From contig NZ_AYTW01000045.1 in assembly GCF_002752635.1 (NCBI RefSeq), forward strand, positions 1 to 53,408: a stretch of 53,408 nt of DNA, given 5' to 3'. Positions within the stretch are counted from its first letter, which is position 1. Each line of letters opens with the position of its first letter. This stretch comes from Mesotoga sp. Brook.08.105.5.1 (GTDB lineage: Bacteria > Thermotogota > Thermotogae > Petrotogales > Kosmotogaceae). The notes under the pieces were generated by a model. The model had not been told where the DNA came from, did not search any database, and saw only the letters and a program-made list of their open reading frames with translations. The position numbers and the translations under genes are program-made. Shown piece after piece: positions 25,186 to 33,339 of the stretch.

Positions 25186-26214
25186 CTATATGAGCTTTGA
25201 CACAGATTTTCTCTGAAGCAGTTCCGCCTTCAGCACAACTTTCGATTTCTCACCTCTTGTTCCGTCTATTTCGCTCAGCATAATCGTGGCGGCAATCCTA
25301 CCTATGTCCTTCACAGGCTGTCTGATTGTCGTCAAGGGTGGCTCGATCAGTTCATTCATGGAATGGTCATCGAAGCCTACAATCGACAGATCACCGGGGA
25401 GTTTCAGGCCCATCCGCCTTACGGTTGCAACTATGACCTCATTTAGAAACTGGTTTGTGGATATGATCGCATCCGGTCTCTTGTCCGATTTCAGAACAGA
25501 TTCCAGTGACAGCGAAGCCCTTTCCGCGTCCACTGCATTTTCGATAATCCAGTCTTCATTGACCTCTATCGCCAGCATATTGCAGGCCTCTTTGAATCCC
25601 CTGAGCCTCTCCTCAATCGTATAGATTCCTCTTTTGTGAAGGACTATACCAAGCTTCTCATGGCCGTTATCCCTGAGATGTAAGACTCCCTGAAGAATCG
25701 CCTGTCGGTTATCGAGAGTTACCGAACTGATTCTCTCCATTCCCTCGAGAATTCTGTCGTAGAAGACGACAGGAATGTTTCTCCTGACTGCCTCTCTGTA
25801 GAGTTTTGAGTTGTTCCTTCCGTCTTCTCCTTGACAGGGCGAGGAAAGTATCCCCTCTACACCATGTTCGAGGAGCCATTTGATGTAGACTCTCTCTTTC
25901 TCGAAATCCTCGCCGATATCACAAACTATGAATTTGTAGCCTCTGGGAAAGAGTACGGTCTCGATTCCGCTCATGAAATCCAGAAAGAATGGATTCCTGA
26001 TATCCGACACGATGAGACCCACGGTCTGGGTCTTTCTTGTCTTCAGGGATTTTGCGGAGGAATTGGGAATGTAGTTCAATCTCTCGGCTGCGTCAACTAT
26101 CTCTTTCCTGAGTGAAGGACTCACTCCCGGCTCATTGGAAAGCGCTCTAGATACAGACGACGGCGATATGTTCAATTCGTTCGCTATTTCCTTTATCGTA
26201 ATCTTCTTAATCAA
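25186..26214 (-). CDS. LacI-family transcriptional regulator
   Basis: A LacI/GalR repressor, about 342 residues. The helix-turn-helix TIKEIANELNISPSSVSRAL is followed by the hinge NYIPNSSAKSLKTRKT and a periplasmic-binding-protein-like sensor domain (VGLIVSDIRNPFF onward). The frame is open to an ATG at 26256, but that codon lies inside a TATAAT box, and the LacI-type palindrome at 26232-26245 follows it. Transcription would start about 26248, so the true start is probably the TTG at 26214, with a weakly spaced AAAGG before it. It likely represses itself and the isomerase, aldolase and kinase genes downstream. Confidence 0.85.
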   Translation of the reverse strand: MIKKITIKEIANELNISPSSVSRALSNEPGVSPSLRKEIVDAAERLNYIPNSSAKSLKTRKTQTVGLIVSDIRNPFFLDFMSGIETVLFPRGYKFIVCDIGEDFEKERVYIKWLLEHGVEGILSSPCQGEDGRNNSKLYREAVRRNIPVVFYDRILEGMERISSVTLDNRQAILQGVLHLRDNGHEKLGIVLHKRGIYTIEERLRGFKEACNMLAIEVNEDWIIENAVDAERASLSLESVLKSDKRPDAIISTNQFLNEVIVATVRRMGLKLPGDLSIVGFDDHSMNELIEPPLTTIRQPVKDIGRIAATIMLSEIDGTRGEKSKVVLKAELLQRKSVSKLI

Positions 26215-26231
26215 TGAAAATCGCAACCTTT

Positions 26232-26260
26232 CGCAAACGTTTGCGTTCATTTTCATTATA
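26232..26260 (-). promoter_or_regulatory. Internal promoter with LacI-type operator
   Basis: TATAAT on the minus strand at 26260-26255 with a poor -35. Nine bases downstream is CGCAAACGTTTGCG (26245-26232), a perfect 14-bp palindrome of the LacI/CcpA operator type. The operator would lie just after the transcription start. It gives the LacI, isomerase, aldolase and kinase genes their own promoter within the larger operon. Confidence 0.7.
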
Positions 26261-26330
26261 CTATGGGCCGTTCTTGATTGAAAAGCAAAATGGAAACGGA
26301 GACTCGTAGAAAGAGCTCATGAAGAAGAAG

Positions 26331-27230
26331 TCAGTCTTTGTATGTTTTCCTTGACAGATAGAGTATTCCAATTATGTTTGGATTGGGTTCTACAGAGGAA
26401 AGCTCAACCTTAAACTTCTTTCCTGGAATTCTGTAGTGGTTCTCTTCAATAACCTTGAGTAATCTGTCGAAATAGTACCGGTTCTTCCCAAGACTTCCTC
26501 CGATTACCAGTACAGAAGGATCGTGAGAATCTATGAGATTGCAGAGGAATCGTCCAAGCGTTTCAGAGGCTTCGGTTATCAGTTCTTTGAAGAGCGGTTC
26601 GTTCAACTGTGCGCGATCAATTATCTCTTTTGTAGAGATCTCGATTCCAAGCGAATCGTGCACTCTGTTCTCGAGGCCCCTGCCGCCTGAAATCGCTTGC
26701 AAGCAACCGCGGCGACCACACGTGCAAGGCGGGCCATCCGGGTTCACTATTGTGTGGCCGATTTCCCCCGCTGCGTTGTTTGCTCCACGGAGGACCTTCC
26801 CTTCAACGACCATTCCCATCCCTATTCCCGTGCTGACAGTGACGTAGATGAGCGATTCAATATCCTTTCTGAATGCCCATTCTCCAAAAGCCGCCGCATT
26901 GCAGTCGTTTTCGACCGCTCCTACCGGTCCGAGAAAAGAAGCGGTCTTTTTGTATATCTCAATATCTTTCCACCCTAGATTTGGCGACCAGAGCAAAGTA
27001 CCTGTTGCAGGATTGACGGCACCTGCCGTGCAAAGCCCCCAGCGGTTAACATCTCTTCTTCCTTTCATCCGAAGACAGACATCACTCAGTCGCTCAAAGA
27101 AACCATCAACTCCTTCGGCCGGTTGCGTTGAAAACTCTTCCAATTCATAAGCTTCCTGTTCGCTATCGCCGAAAACCGATACGAGGGTTTTGGTACTCCC
27201 TATGTCGATCGCTATATCAACTGCTGGCAT
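26331..27230 (-). CDS. ROK-family sugar kinase
   Basis: A 299-residue ROK protein without a helix-turn-helix, so an enzyme rather than a repressor. The phosphate loop IDIGSTKT (residues 9-16), catalytic Asp in VENDCNAA (Asp109), EIGH (156-159) and the zinc motif CTCGRRGCLQ (Cys169, Cys171, Cys176) are intact. Typical products are glucokinase, fructokinase or N-acetylmannosamine kinase. The glutamate usual after GCL is Gln here. It overlaps the aldolase gene by 14 bases and is the second gene of the operon. Confidence 0.88.
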   Translation of the reverse strand: MPAVDIAIDIGSTKTLVSVFGDSEQEAYELEEFSTQPAEGVDGFFERLSDVCLRMKGRRDVNRWGLCTAGAVNPATGTLLWSPNLGWKDIEIYKKTASFLGPVGAVENDCNAAAFGEWAFRKDIESLIYVTVSTGIGMGMVVEGKVLRGANNAAGEIGHTIVNPDGPPCTCGRRGCLQAISGGRGLENRVHDSLGIEISTKEIIDRAQLNEPLFKELITEASETLGRFLCNLIDSHDPSVLVIGGSLGKNRYYFDRLLKVIEENHYRIPGKKFKVELSSVEPNPNIIGILYLSRKTYKD

Positions 27231-27843
27231 TTACGGCTCTCCGAATTTTCAGGATTCTTTCAAGAACCTCCCCTTCTTTTCCTTCATCAAAGAGATTCCT
27301 GTTTGCTATGTAGGAACCAATTCCAAGCGCAACGGCTCCTGCTTTCATGTATTCGTTGGCGTTTTCGGCCGTTACTCCGCCAAAAGGCATGAACTTGACA
27401 GTGGGAAACGGACCCCTGTAAGCTTTGAGCAGCTGCAGACCTTCAGAACCGCCGGGGAAGAGTTTCAGGAAGCTGAATCCGTTGTTCAGTGCCTTCTGTA
27501 TATCTGTAGAAGTGTAGACTCCGGGTATGTAACTAATCCCGTCCCTTGCCGACAACTTCGCGATTTCCTCGCTAAATCCAGGGCTGAGAACGAAATCGGC
27601 ATTTGAGCGAAGCGCTCTCGAATAAGCAGTATCATCGTATATAGTACCGGCCCCGATCACGAGCTTCTCATAGAATTCCCTCTTGAGTTGATGCAATATC
27701 TCTGAAGAGGATTCATCGGAGAAACTGACTTCCAGAACCGTCAATCCGTTTTCCAGAAGCATTTCACACAACTTCCTCGATTGATTGAGCGTAAGACCCC
27801 TTATTATTGTCATGACCTTTTCATTCATCAGTTTTTCAAACAC
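27217..27843 (-). CDS. KHG/KDPG-family aldolase (sugar operon)
   Basis: About 208 residues from a GTG at 27843, eleven bases after GGAGG. The open frame extends 16 codons upstream without family resemblance, and an ATG five codons downstream is also possible. Catalytic glutamate in LEVSFSDE, VIGAGTIY, Schiff-base lysine in SFLKLFPGG and the phosphate loop PFGGVTAEN are visible. It leads the sugar operon. With the PfkB kinase it could process a keto-deoxy-gluconate-like acid, or it may act on a keto-deoxy-galactonate-type intermediate. Confidence 0.87.
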   Translation of the reverse strand: MFEKLMNEKVMTIIRGLTLNQSRKLCEMLLENGLTVLEVSFSDESSSEILHQLKREFYEKLVIGAGTIYDDTAYSRALRSNADFVLSPGFSEEIAKLSARDGISYIPGVYTSTDIQKALNNGFSFLKLFPGGSEGLQLLKAYRGPFPTVKFMPFGGVTAENANEYMKAGAVALGIGSYIANRNLFDEGKEGEVLERILKIRRAVNASS

Positions 27844-28026
27844 AACAAAATACCCCTCCTTTCTCGTACGGGCAGAAGTGATTCTCTGCACTTAGTATAT
27901 CAGGAGGTATCGCCTCATTTCCCGCTTCCTGGAAAGGAAACTACTCAAGCATTTGGTTTTCTCTGATTTTTCTCCCCGCATTGAGGTAATCGCGGATTGC
28001 CGAAAAGATTTCCCGATCTTTCAGCG

Positions 28027-28800
28027 CTATTCAACAGAGACGCTTGCGTACAGTATCGAGCTATTTCCATCGCTTTCAACCGGGCTAGAGAATCCGAATT
28101 CTATTAGAGAGACTCCTCTTTTTAGGGCTTCGAAATCGAATGACTGCTTCCCGGTCTCAATGCCTGTCACTGTAAAGTTTGAAATGTCACCCGGAGAGGA
28201 TTGGCTCTTAGAAGGATCGATGTACCTGTTAGCTATGAGTCTCAGGATTTCACCATTGCTCTGTATGCTCCATAAAAATCCGGCAGAAGAATCTTCCTCA
28301 ACGGTCACTGAGAATAGATCACCCGGGTTTACGGAACCCGAAGAACTGCCAAGGACCGTTACATAATCGGGAATACACTCGCTTAGAGTTCTGTCATCCA
28401 CTTCTACATTGAATACCCTTATGTCAACAGCTTTTTCTTCGCCTTCCCATTCTCTGTAGAGCTTGAAAATGACTACAAAGCTTCCCAAGGATTCGGGACT
28501 GAATAATCAGGTTACTGTCGAACCGCCTCCTTGGACGGCGTTTTCAGATTGGTCAACGGAAACTTCTTTCGAAAACAGCGAAAACGCGTTGGCTTTTGAT
28601 GGATAGTAATGCCATGTATAGCCAGTCGAAGCGTTCTCCTCCAGTTGGACTTTCAGCCGTTGCTCATAGCTGACCCTGTTTATCACAACCGGGATCTCTG
28701 ATTCTCCCGAATTTCCGATTCCGGCAAGAGGAGTTCCATAGAAAGCCAGGAAGACAATCGTCATTATGAAAGAGATTTTGTAATGGTTTTTAAAAGTCAT
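28027..28800 (-). pseudogene. Two-domain chagasin-type (I42) protease inhibitor gene with in-frame stop
   Basis: One reading frame from the ATG at 28800 (AGGAGG seven bases before it) to 28027, broken by a single TGA at 28509-28507. The first 97 residues have a signal peptide (ISFIMTIVFLAFYGTPLAG) and the first loops of an I42 cysteine-protease inhibitor: ENASTGYTW and GGG. Directly after the stop, in the same frame, come FVVIFKLYREWEGEE, which is the third (RPWE-like) loop of that domain, and then a second domain with EEDSSAGFLW and a final strand ending VSVE. So the stop divides domain 1. Without it the protein would be 257 residues. A TTG at 28488 could restart the second half, but no ribosome site is seen. 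It may be a true nonsense mutation, read-through, or a sequencing error. Confidence 0.8.
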
Positions 28801-29108
28801 AATTACCTCCTACTATGCTCCTGTTGCAAAACCTTTATGCAAAGATTAGACGATCTCAGAAATAAAGGATCAAAAGAAAAAGGGTATTCAGGTAAGATGT
28901 CACCGCTCTAAAGTAAGTCCCTCCGAATTCATGGTTAATTGTCGGCGGAACGGCCGGAATTCAATAGCGACAACTCCTTTATGACAACGGCTTATACATC
29001 TAATGCGGCTTTCTCGTCATTCCATCGGATAATGTGGTTTTTTAGCACTCAACTAATCAATCATTCGTGTTAATATTTCTTAATGATATAAAAAAGGAGG
29101 GGAAGTAA
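28801..29108. other. Divergent intergenic region
   Basis: 308 bases between the inhibitor gene and the heliorhodopsin gene, with no open frame of interest. GAATTC occurs at 28926 and 28956 in a GC-rich stretch. The last 60 bases before the heliorhodopsin gene are very AT-rich (TTAATATTTCTTAATGATATAA) and probably hold its promoter. AAAAAGGAGGGG then serves as ribosome site. Confidence 0.45.
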
Positions 29109-29874
29109 ATGGAATCCGCCTATAAAAAGCTTCGTATCTACAACCTAATAATGGGTTTTTTGCACCTTGTACAGGGAATCATTATGCTCATAGTCAGTAA
29201 TGATTCTGCTTTGACGATTACGAGAAACTACCTGGAGTTCGACAGGGAGATAATGAGGCTTGTTCCCGCAACGGAGAACTTCATGGATTTGAAGATGGGG
29301 CCTTTCATAGCAAGTTTTCTCTTCATGTCCGCCATAGCGCATTTAATAGTCTCAACCTTTGGTTTTGGGTGGTACGCAAGAAATCTTCAGAGAGGGATTA
29401 ACTATGCCAGATGGTACGAGTATTCCATCAGTTCTTCCGTGATGATTGTTGCCATCGCAATGTTCTCGGGAATGTTGGACATAGTCAGCCTCATGCTCCT
29501 CTTCACTGTTAACGCGCTCATGAATCTCTTTGGACTTATGATGGAACTTCACAATCAGACAACCGAAAGGACAAACTGGACGTCCTTCATTTTCGGCTGT
29601 ATAGCCGGGGCGGTTACCTGGATAGCTGTCTTCATCTACTTGTTCACATCTCTTGGAAAGGCGAATGTTGAGTTCCCGTCTTTTGTCTATGCAATTCTCA
29701 TTACTTTCCTCGTCTTCTTCAACAGTTTTGCTATAAACATGTTTCTTCAGTACAAGAAGATCGGTCCTTGGAAGAACTATCTTTTCGGAGAGACTTATGT
29801 ATGTTCTTCTCAGCCTTGTCGCTAAGAGTGTACTTGCGTGGCAGGTTTTTGCCGGAATGCTCAGGCCAGTTTGA
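29109..29874 (+). pseudogene. Heliorhodopsin, frameshifted by a 4-bp duplication before the last helix
   Basis: Residues 1-230 are a seven-helix-type membrane protein with heliorhodopsin hallmarks: ARWYEYSISSSVM (Glu104 at the counterion place), then MMELHNQ and NSFAINMFLQYKKIGPW. As read, it stops at 29825 with CSSQPCR. In the +1 frame the sequence continues YVLLSLVAKSVLAWQVFAG to a TGA at 29872-29874, the conserved end of helix 7 with the retinal lysine. The frames are separated by TATGTATG at 29796-29803; removing one TATG restores a 253-residue protein. Then Glu104 and Lys238 are 134 residues apart, as are Glu107 and Lys241 in heliorhodopsin 48C12. AGGAGGGG precedes the ATG. As sequenced, it cannot bind retinal covalently. 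Confidence 0.85.
29796..29803 (+). repeat. Tandem TATG duplication disrupting heliorhodopsin
   Basis: Two direct copies of TATG. Deleting one copy rejoins the reading frame of the conserved helix-7 end. Two copies is too few for an efficient slipped-strand switch, so a single duplication event or an assembly error is more likely than phase variation. Confidence 0.7.
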
Positions 29875-29950
29875 TAGAAATCTCTGAGGAGTATTGGGTG
29901 GGGTCCCGAAAGGGGTCTCTTTGTTATGATAATTCCAGGAGGGCATCGAT

Positions 29951-30688
29951 ATGCCAAATCTCTACTTTTACGCCGGTTCGGCCAATCCGGAGCTGTACGA
30001 GCTTCAGAATGAATTGATCGACCCGGAAAGGAAAATCGAGAAGGTCATGCAGGAGTTCTGCGATTTCGATGGCAGTGTAATTGTCGATGTTGGGGCAGGA
30101 TCAGGCTTCCACTCGCATATGTACGCCGGCACTGCCTCTGTGGTCTACGCCGTGGAACCGGATTCCGGAATGCTAAGACAATTGATTTCAAGGCAAGCCC
30201 GTGACTTCAGATCGAACTTCTCTGTGGTTAAGGGATTTGCCGAGGATCTACCCTTGAAATCTGATCTGGCAGATATCGTGCACGCGAGACTTGCGTATTT
30301 CTTTGGTCCGCCTGTGAAATACACCGGGAGTTGCGAAGAGGGGATTGAAGAAGTCAAGAGGGTACTGAAGACCGACGGGCATTTCTTCAATATTCAGAAC
30401 AATTACTCTTCCGGCCAGTATGCGGATTTCCTCAAGCTCTCATACGGTCGGGATCTGAAAAGCCTCCAAAAAGAGATTTCCGAATACTTCTTATCAAAGG
30501 GCTTCTTAGAAAGGGTTGTAAGGACGAAATGGAGAGCAAAAAACCGTGAGGAAATTGAAAAGGCTCTTACGCTCGAATTCCCAATCGAGAAGGTGGGGCA
30601 AATTATGAAAGCCATCTCCGGCAACGAGTTCTCACACGACTTTTCAATATTCATCTTCAGGAAAACATCCAGCGGCGAAAATGGTTAG
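29951..30688 (+). CDS. SAM-dependent class I methyltransferase
   Basis: A 245-residue cytosolic methyltransferase. Motif I is VIVDVGAGSGFHSH (about residues 43-56), the acidic end of strand beta2 is VEPDSGML and motif II/III is FAEDLPLKSDLADIVHARLA, the Methyltransf_11 pattern. The substrate is unknown. It starts after CAGGAGGGCATCG and lies 76 bases beyond the restored end of the heliorhodopsin gene on the same strand, so the two may be cotranscribed. Confidence 0.8.
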   Translation: MPNLYFYAGSANPELYELQNELIDPERKIEKVMQEFCDFDGSVIVDVGAGSGFHSHMYAGTASVVYAVEPDSGMLRQLISRQARDFRSNFSVVKGFAEDLPLKSDLADIVHARLAYFFGPPVKYTGSCEEGIEEVKRVLKTDGHFFNIQNNYSSGQYADFLKLSYGRDLKSLQKEISEYFLSKGFLERVVRTKWRAKNREEIEKALTLEFPIEKVGQIMKAISGNEFSHDFSIFIFRKTSSGENG

Positions 30689-30855
30689 AGTCTATCTCTA
30701 GGCCTTTTGGAATTGCTTATTGAATTATCATAGACACATAGTCTTTTCCTGGATCATCGGAGGTTCGTCAGTTCAGAAGCTTTCGGCTTATTGCTGAGGT
30801 AATGATGTAAAATGATGGACGATGAAGTTTTGTAATACCCTGTACCGGGTTATGG

Positions 30856-30914
30856 TATGATACTTTTATCGATAAGTGGGATATTTCACAAAATTCACAT
30901 GAAGGGGTGGTGCA
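30856..30914 (+). promoter_or_regulatory. Putative promoter and leader of the Mbx operon
   Basis: TATGAT at 30856-30861 is preceded by TGG (extended -10). No good -35 lies at the normal distance; TTGTAA at 30830-30835 is 20 bases away. CCCTGTACCGGG (30838-30849), palindromic except at one symmetric pair, overlaps the promoter and could bind a regulator. GAAGGGGTGGTG precedes the first ATG. Weak evidence only. Confidence 0.35.
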
Positions 30915-31406
30915 ATGGCCCTGCAATTTATCTCTCTACTGGTAATCTCCTTTATCATCTGGTTGGGTTTTACTGGGAGTTTTGCTCTTGCCGAGGTACT
31001 TCTTGGGCTTGTGGTTTCTGTTGTCGTTGCCATCATCTTGAGCAAATATTCAAGATTCCGGATCGGTCTCGATTTTCCTGTTCGCGTCTTCAGATTCGTA
31101 TTCCTCTTCGTTCCAATCTTCATTTTGGAAATGGTTAAGGCAAATATCGATGTAGCCAAAAGAGTTTTGAATCCCTCTCTTCCTATAAACCCTTCGATGG
31201 TCGAAGTTGAAACGGATTTGAAAGGGGAGATCTCGAAGCTCACTCTGGCCAATTCGATAACTCTCACTCCGGGAACCTTGACTGTAGACATTGGTGAAGA
31301 CCGTCTCTTGGTTCACTGGATAGACAAGAAGGCCGATGAACCCGAGAGGGTAAGAGAAGCGATCTCGGGAAAGTTTGAGAAGAGAATAGGGGGGATCTTC
31401 GAATGA
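30915..31406 (+). CDS. mbxA: Mrp/Mbx antiporter subunit E (MbxA, MrpE-like)
   Basis: A 163-residue membrane protein of the MnhE/PhaE family, with two or three N-terminal hydrophobic segments and the conserved cytoplasmic region RVLNPSLPINPSMVEV and LTLANSITLTPGTLTVD. It opens a 13-gene operon that combines a multi-subunit cation/proton antiporter with NuoB, C, D, H and I-like subunits. Mrp E, F and G build part of the ion-translocating module. Its end overlaps the next gene by four bases. Confidence 0.9.
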   Translation: MALQFISLLVISFIIWLGFTGSFALAEVLLGLVVSVVVAIILSKYSRFRIGLDFPVRVFRFVFLFVPIFILEMVKANIDVAKRVLNPSLPINPSMVEVETDLKGEISKLTLANSITLTPGTLTVDIGEDRLLVHWIDKKADEPERVREAISGKFEKRIGGIFE

Positions 31407-31657
31407 TAGGCTTCTCCATCTTCTTTTCGCTAATTCTCGCCGGCGCCGCACTGACTCTCTACAGATTGCTGAGAGGGCCGACGGTTCCAGACAGGGTCGC
31501 AGCGCTAGATATATTGAACGTGATGATTACTAGTGCAATAGTATTGTTTTCTCTAATCGATGGCAATCCTCTTTTTCTAGATATAGCGCTTGTATATGCT
31601 GCGCTCTCCTTTCTTGAGACCATAGTGATTGCCAGGTATTTGGAGGGGAGAAGATGA
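31403..31657 (+). CDS. mbxB: Mrp/Mbx antiporter subunit F (MbxB, MrpF-like)
   Basis: An 84-residue, three-helix membrane protein of the MnhF family, identified by LYRLLRGPTVPDRVAALDIL and the following ALVYAALSFLETIVIARYLE. It is overlapped by four bases on each side (ATGA junctions), so translation is coupled through E, F and G. Confidence 0.9.
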   Translation: MIGFSIFFSLILAGAALTLYRLLRGPTVPDRVAALDILNVMITSAIVLFSLIDGNPLFLDIALVYAALSFLETIVIARYLEGRR

Positions 31658-31998
31658 TAATACTGGATATTCTGGGATATGCGCTCTTATCCGTAGGCGC
31701 ATTTTTCTTTTTTCTGGGAGGTCTTGGAATGCTGAGGATGCCCGACGTTTTTAACAGGCTTCAGGCAGGGACGAAGGCGACTACACTGGGCTCCTTCTCC
31801 GTGATACTCGGTGTGGGGCTGATAAATCCTCAGTGGCTATTGAAGACAATAATCATAGTTGTATTCATAGCTATTACAAATCCCGTCGGGAGTTCAGTGA
31901 TCGCCAGAACGGCCCTGAAGAAAGGAATAACACCGATAACTAATCTGGAATCTCAAAAGGAACCGGACTGTCTCCCCGAAGGTGGTGAGGAAGTGTGA
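31654..31998 (+). CDS. mbxC: Mrp/Mbx antiporter subunit G (MbxC, MrpG-like)
   Basis: A 114-residue MnhG/PhaG-type membrane protein with three hydrophobic helices. The conserved GGLGMLRMPDVFNRLQAGTKAT stretch is present (about 25-46), followed by NPVGSSVIARTA. The hydrophilic tail is short. It sits in the same order as in archaeal mbh and mbx operons. Confidence 0.9.
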   Translation: MIILDILGYALLSVGAFFFFLGGLGMLRMPDVFNRLQAGTKATTLGSFSVILGVGLINPQWLLKTIIIVVFIAITNPVGSSVIARTALKKGITPITNLESQKEPDCLPEGGEEV

Positions 31999-32237
31999 GT
32001 GTATTCTCGTTCATAATCGGAGTAGTGATGGTGGGACTGGCTATTTTCGCAATCGAAGCGAAGAAGCTGCTGAACTCCGTGATAATGCTCTCCGCAATGA
32101 GCCTTCTGTCTGTCATACTGTTTGTCATCATGGAGGCCCCAGATGTCGCAATAACGGAAGCTTCTGTTGGAGCCGGCCTCACCACGGCAATATTCCTCCT
32201 CTCCCTCAGGAAGCTGAAGCGAGCTGATGTAGAATGA
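31995..32237 (+). CDS. mbxD: Mbx subunit D (MbhD-like membrane subunit)
   Basis: An 80-residue membrane protein of the MbhD/DUF4040 type, homologous to the N-terminal part of MrpA helices: EAPDVAITEASVGAGLTTAIF is the diagnostic segment. It starts with GTG inside a GTGA overlap with the G subunit, after GGTGAGG. Confidence 0.85.
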   Translation: MSVFSFIIGVVMVGLAIFAIEAKKLLNSVIMLSAMSLLSVILFVIMEAPDVAITEASVGAGLTTAIFLLSLRKLKRADVE

Positions 32238-32992
32238 AGCGGATACTCTCTGTAATTATTGCCCTTCTGTTCTTCTTCATGATCGTAACAGTTCTGAATT
32301 CCGACTCTTCCGATTCTATGGGGATTCCAAGATATGGCGAAGTGAAGCTCTCCGAAAGAGTCTCTGCGAAATACATCGAGAAATCGGTGAATGAGAATCA
32401 GGATGAGATTCGTTTCGGAGTAACTGCCGACGCCGAGACTGGTTCGGCAAACATGGTTACTTCGATTGTCGTCAACTACAGATCATTCGACACCCTCGGA
32501 GAGGTGACGGTACTCTTCATTTCGGCAACCGGAGTTGGACTGCTTCTTGGAGGGGGAAGAAAGAGGATAGGTTCTGTAATATCCGTAAGTCCCGTCGTCA
32601 AGACTGCCTCGCGCGTGATCGCCCCAATGCTTATGGTTCTGGGGATATACATATTTGTTCACGGCCATCTCACGCCAGGCGGAGGATTTCCCGGAGGAGC
32701 GATAATGGCAGCCGGTTTCTTGCTTCTCGTTGCGGTTGACGATGAAAAGAGAGCTTATAAGGGACTTAAGATACTGGAGGGTACAATGGGACTGCTCTAT
32801 GTTTTCATAGGGATAGCCGGTCTGCTGATCTCAGGTTCCTTCCTGGAAAATTTCCTTCCCACGGGCGTTGTGGGAGAGCTTTTCAGTGCGGGGATAATTC
32901 CCGTTGTTTACTCGGTAATCGGTCTCAAGGTCGGAGCAGAGCTTTCCGGAATTGTGGATGACTTCATTTCGGAAGGGGGCGATGAGATATGA
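32234..32992 (+). CDS. mbxF: Mbx subunit F (MbhE + MrpB-like fusion)
   Basis: A 252-residue membrane protein. The N-terminal half carries the MbhE-like pattern (VVNYRSFDTLGEVTVLF). The C-terminal half from about residue 118 is an MnhB/MrpB domain (GIYIFVHGHLTPGGGFPGGA). Fusion of these two parts, with one gene instead of the separate mbhE and mbhF, is what distinguishes mbx-type from mbh-type operons. Four-base overlaps on both sides. Confidence 0.87.
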   Translation: MKRILSVIIALLFFFMIVTVLNSDSSDSMGIPRYGEVKLSERVSAKYIEKSVNENQDEIRFGVTADAETGSANMVTSIVVNYRSFDTLGEVTVLFISATGVGLLLGGGRKRIGSVISVSPVVKTASRVIAPMLMVLGIYIFVHGHLTPGGGFPGGAIMAAGFLLLVAVDDEKRAYKGLKILEGTMGLLYVFIGIAGLLISGSFLENFLPTGVVGELFSAGIIPVVYSVIGLKVGAELSGIVDDFISEGGDEI

Positions 32993-33339
32993 TTCAGTAC
33001 TTCTCTATGATGCTTGTCGCCGCTGGTTTATACGGCCTTCTTTCGCAGAAGAATCTCGTGAAGTTGATTATCTCCTTAAATATCGCGGAGATCGGAGTCA
33101 ACCTCTTCATTGTTTCTATTGGTTACGTAGAAGGGGGAGCAGCTCCTATTTTGTCTTCGGTCAGCAACAACTCATCGCTTCTTTTCGTCGATCCTCTTCC
33201 CCAGGCTCTGGTTCTTACTTCAATAGTCATTGGGGTGGGCGTTACGGCCCTAGCCCTTTCTCTTATTGTTTCTGTAAACAAATCAAGGGGTACGATAGAT
33301 ATTTCGGAGCTCTCGAGTGGCGGAGGTGATCGCGAATGA
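32989..33339 (+). CDS. mbxG: Mrp/Mbx subunit C (MbxG, MrpC/NuoK-like)
   Basis: A 116-residue NuoK/MnhC-type three-helix protein: GLLSQKNLVKLIISLNIAEI and the acidic residues in helices 2 and 3, then DPLPQALVLTSIVIGVGVTA. In complex I and Mrp this subunit links the antiporter-like subunits to the rest of the membrane arm. Confidence 0.9.
   Translation: MIQYFSMMLVAAGLYGLLSQKNLVKLIISLNIAEIGVNLFIVSIGYVEGGAAPILSSVSNNSSLLFVDPLPQALVLTSIVIGVGVTALALSLIVSVNKSRGTIDISELSSGGGDRE

Noticed and set aside
26331-27230. ROK protein as a transcriptional repressor
   Set aside because: It lacks the N-terminal helix-turn-helix and starts directly with the kinase phosphate loop.
28507-28509. TGA in the chagasin-type gene as a selenocysteine codon
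   Set aside because: I42 inhibitors have no cysteine or selenocysteine at this place, and no hairpin of SECIS type directly follows.
29951-30688. Methyltransferase as a carotenoid or retinal pathway gene for the heliorhodopsin
   Set aside because: It has only general class I methyltransferase motifs; no carotenoid gene lies nearby.
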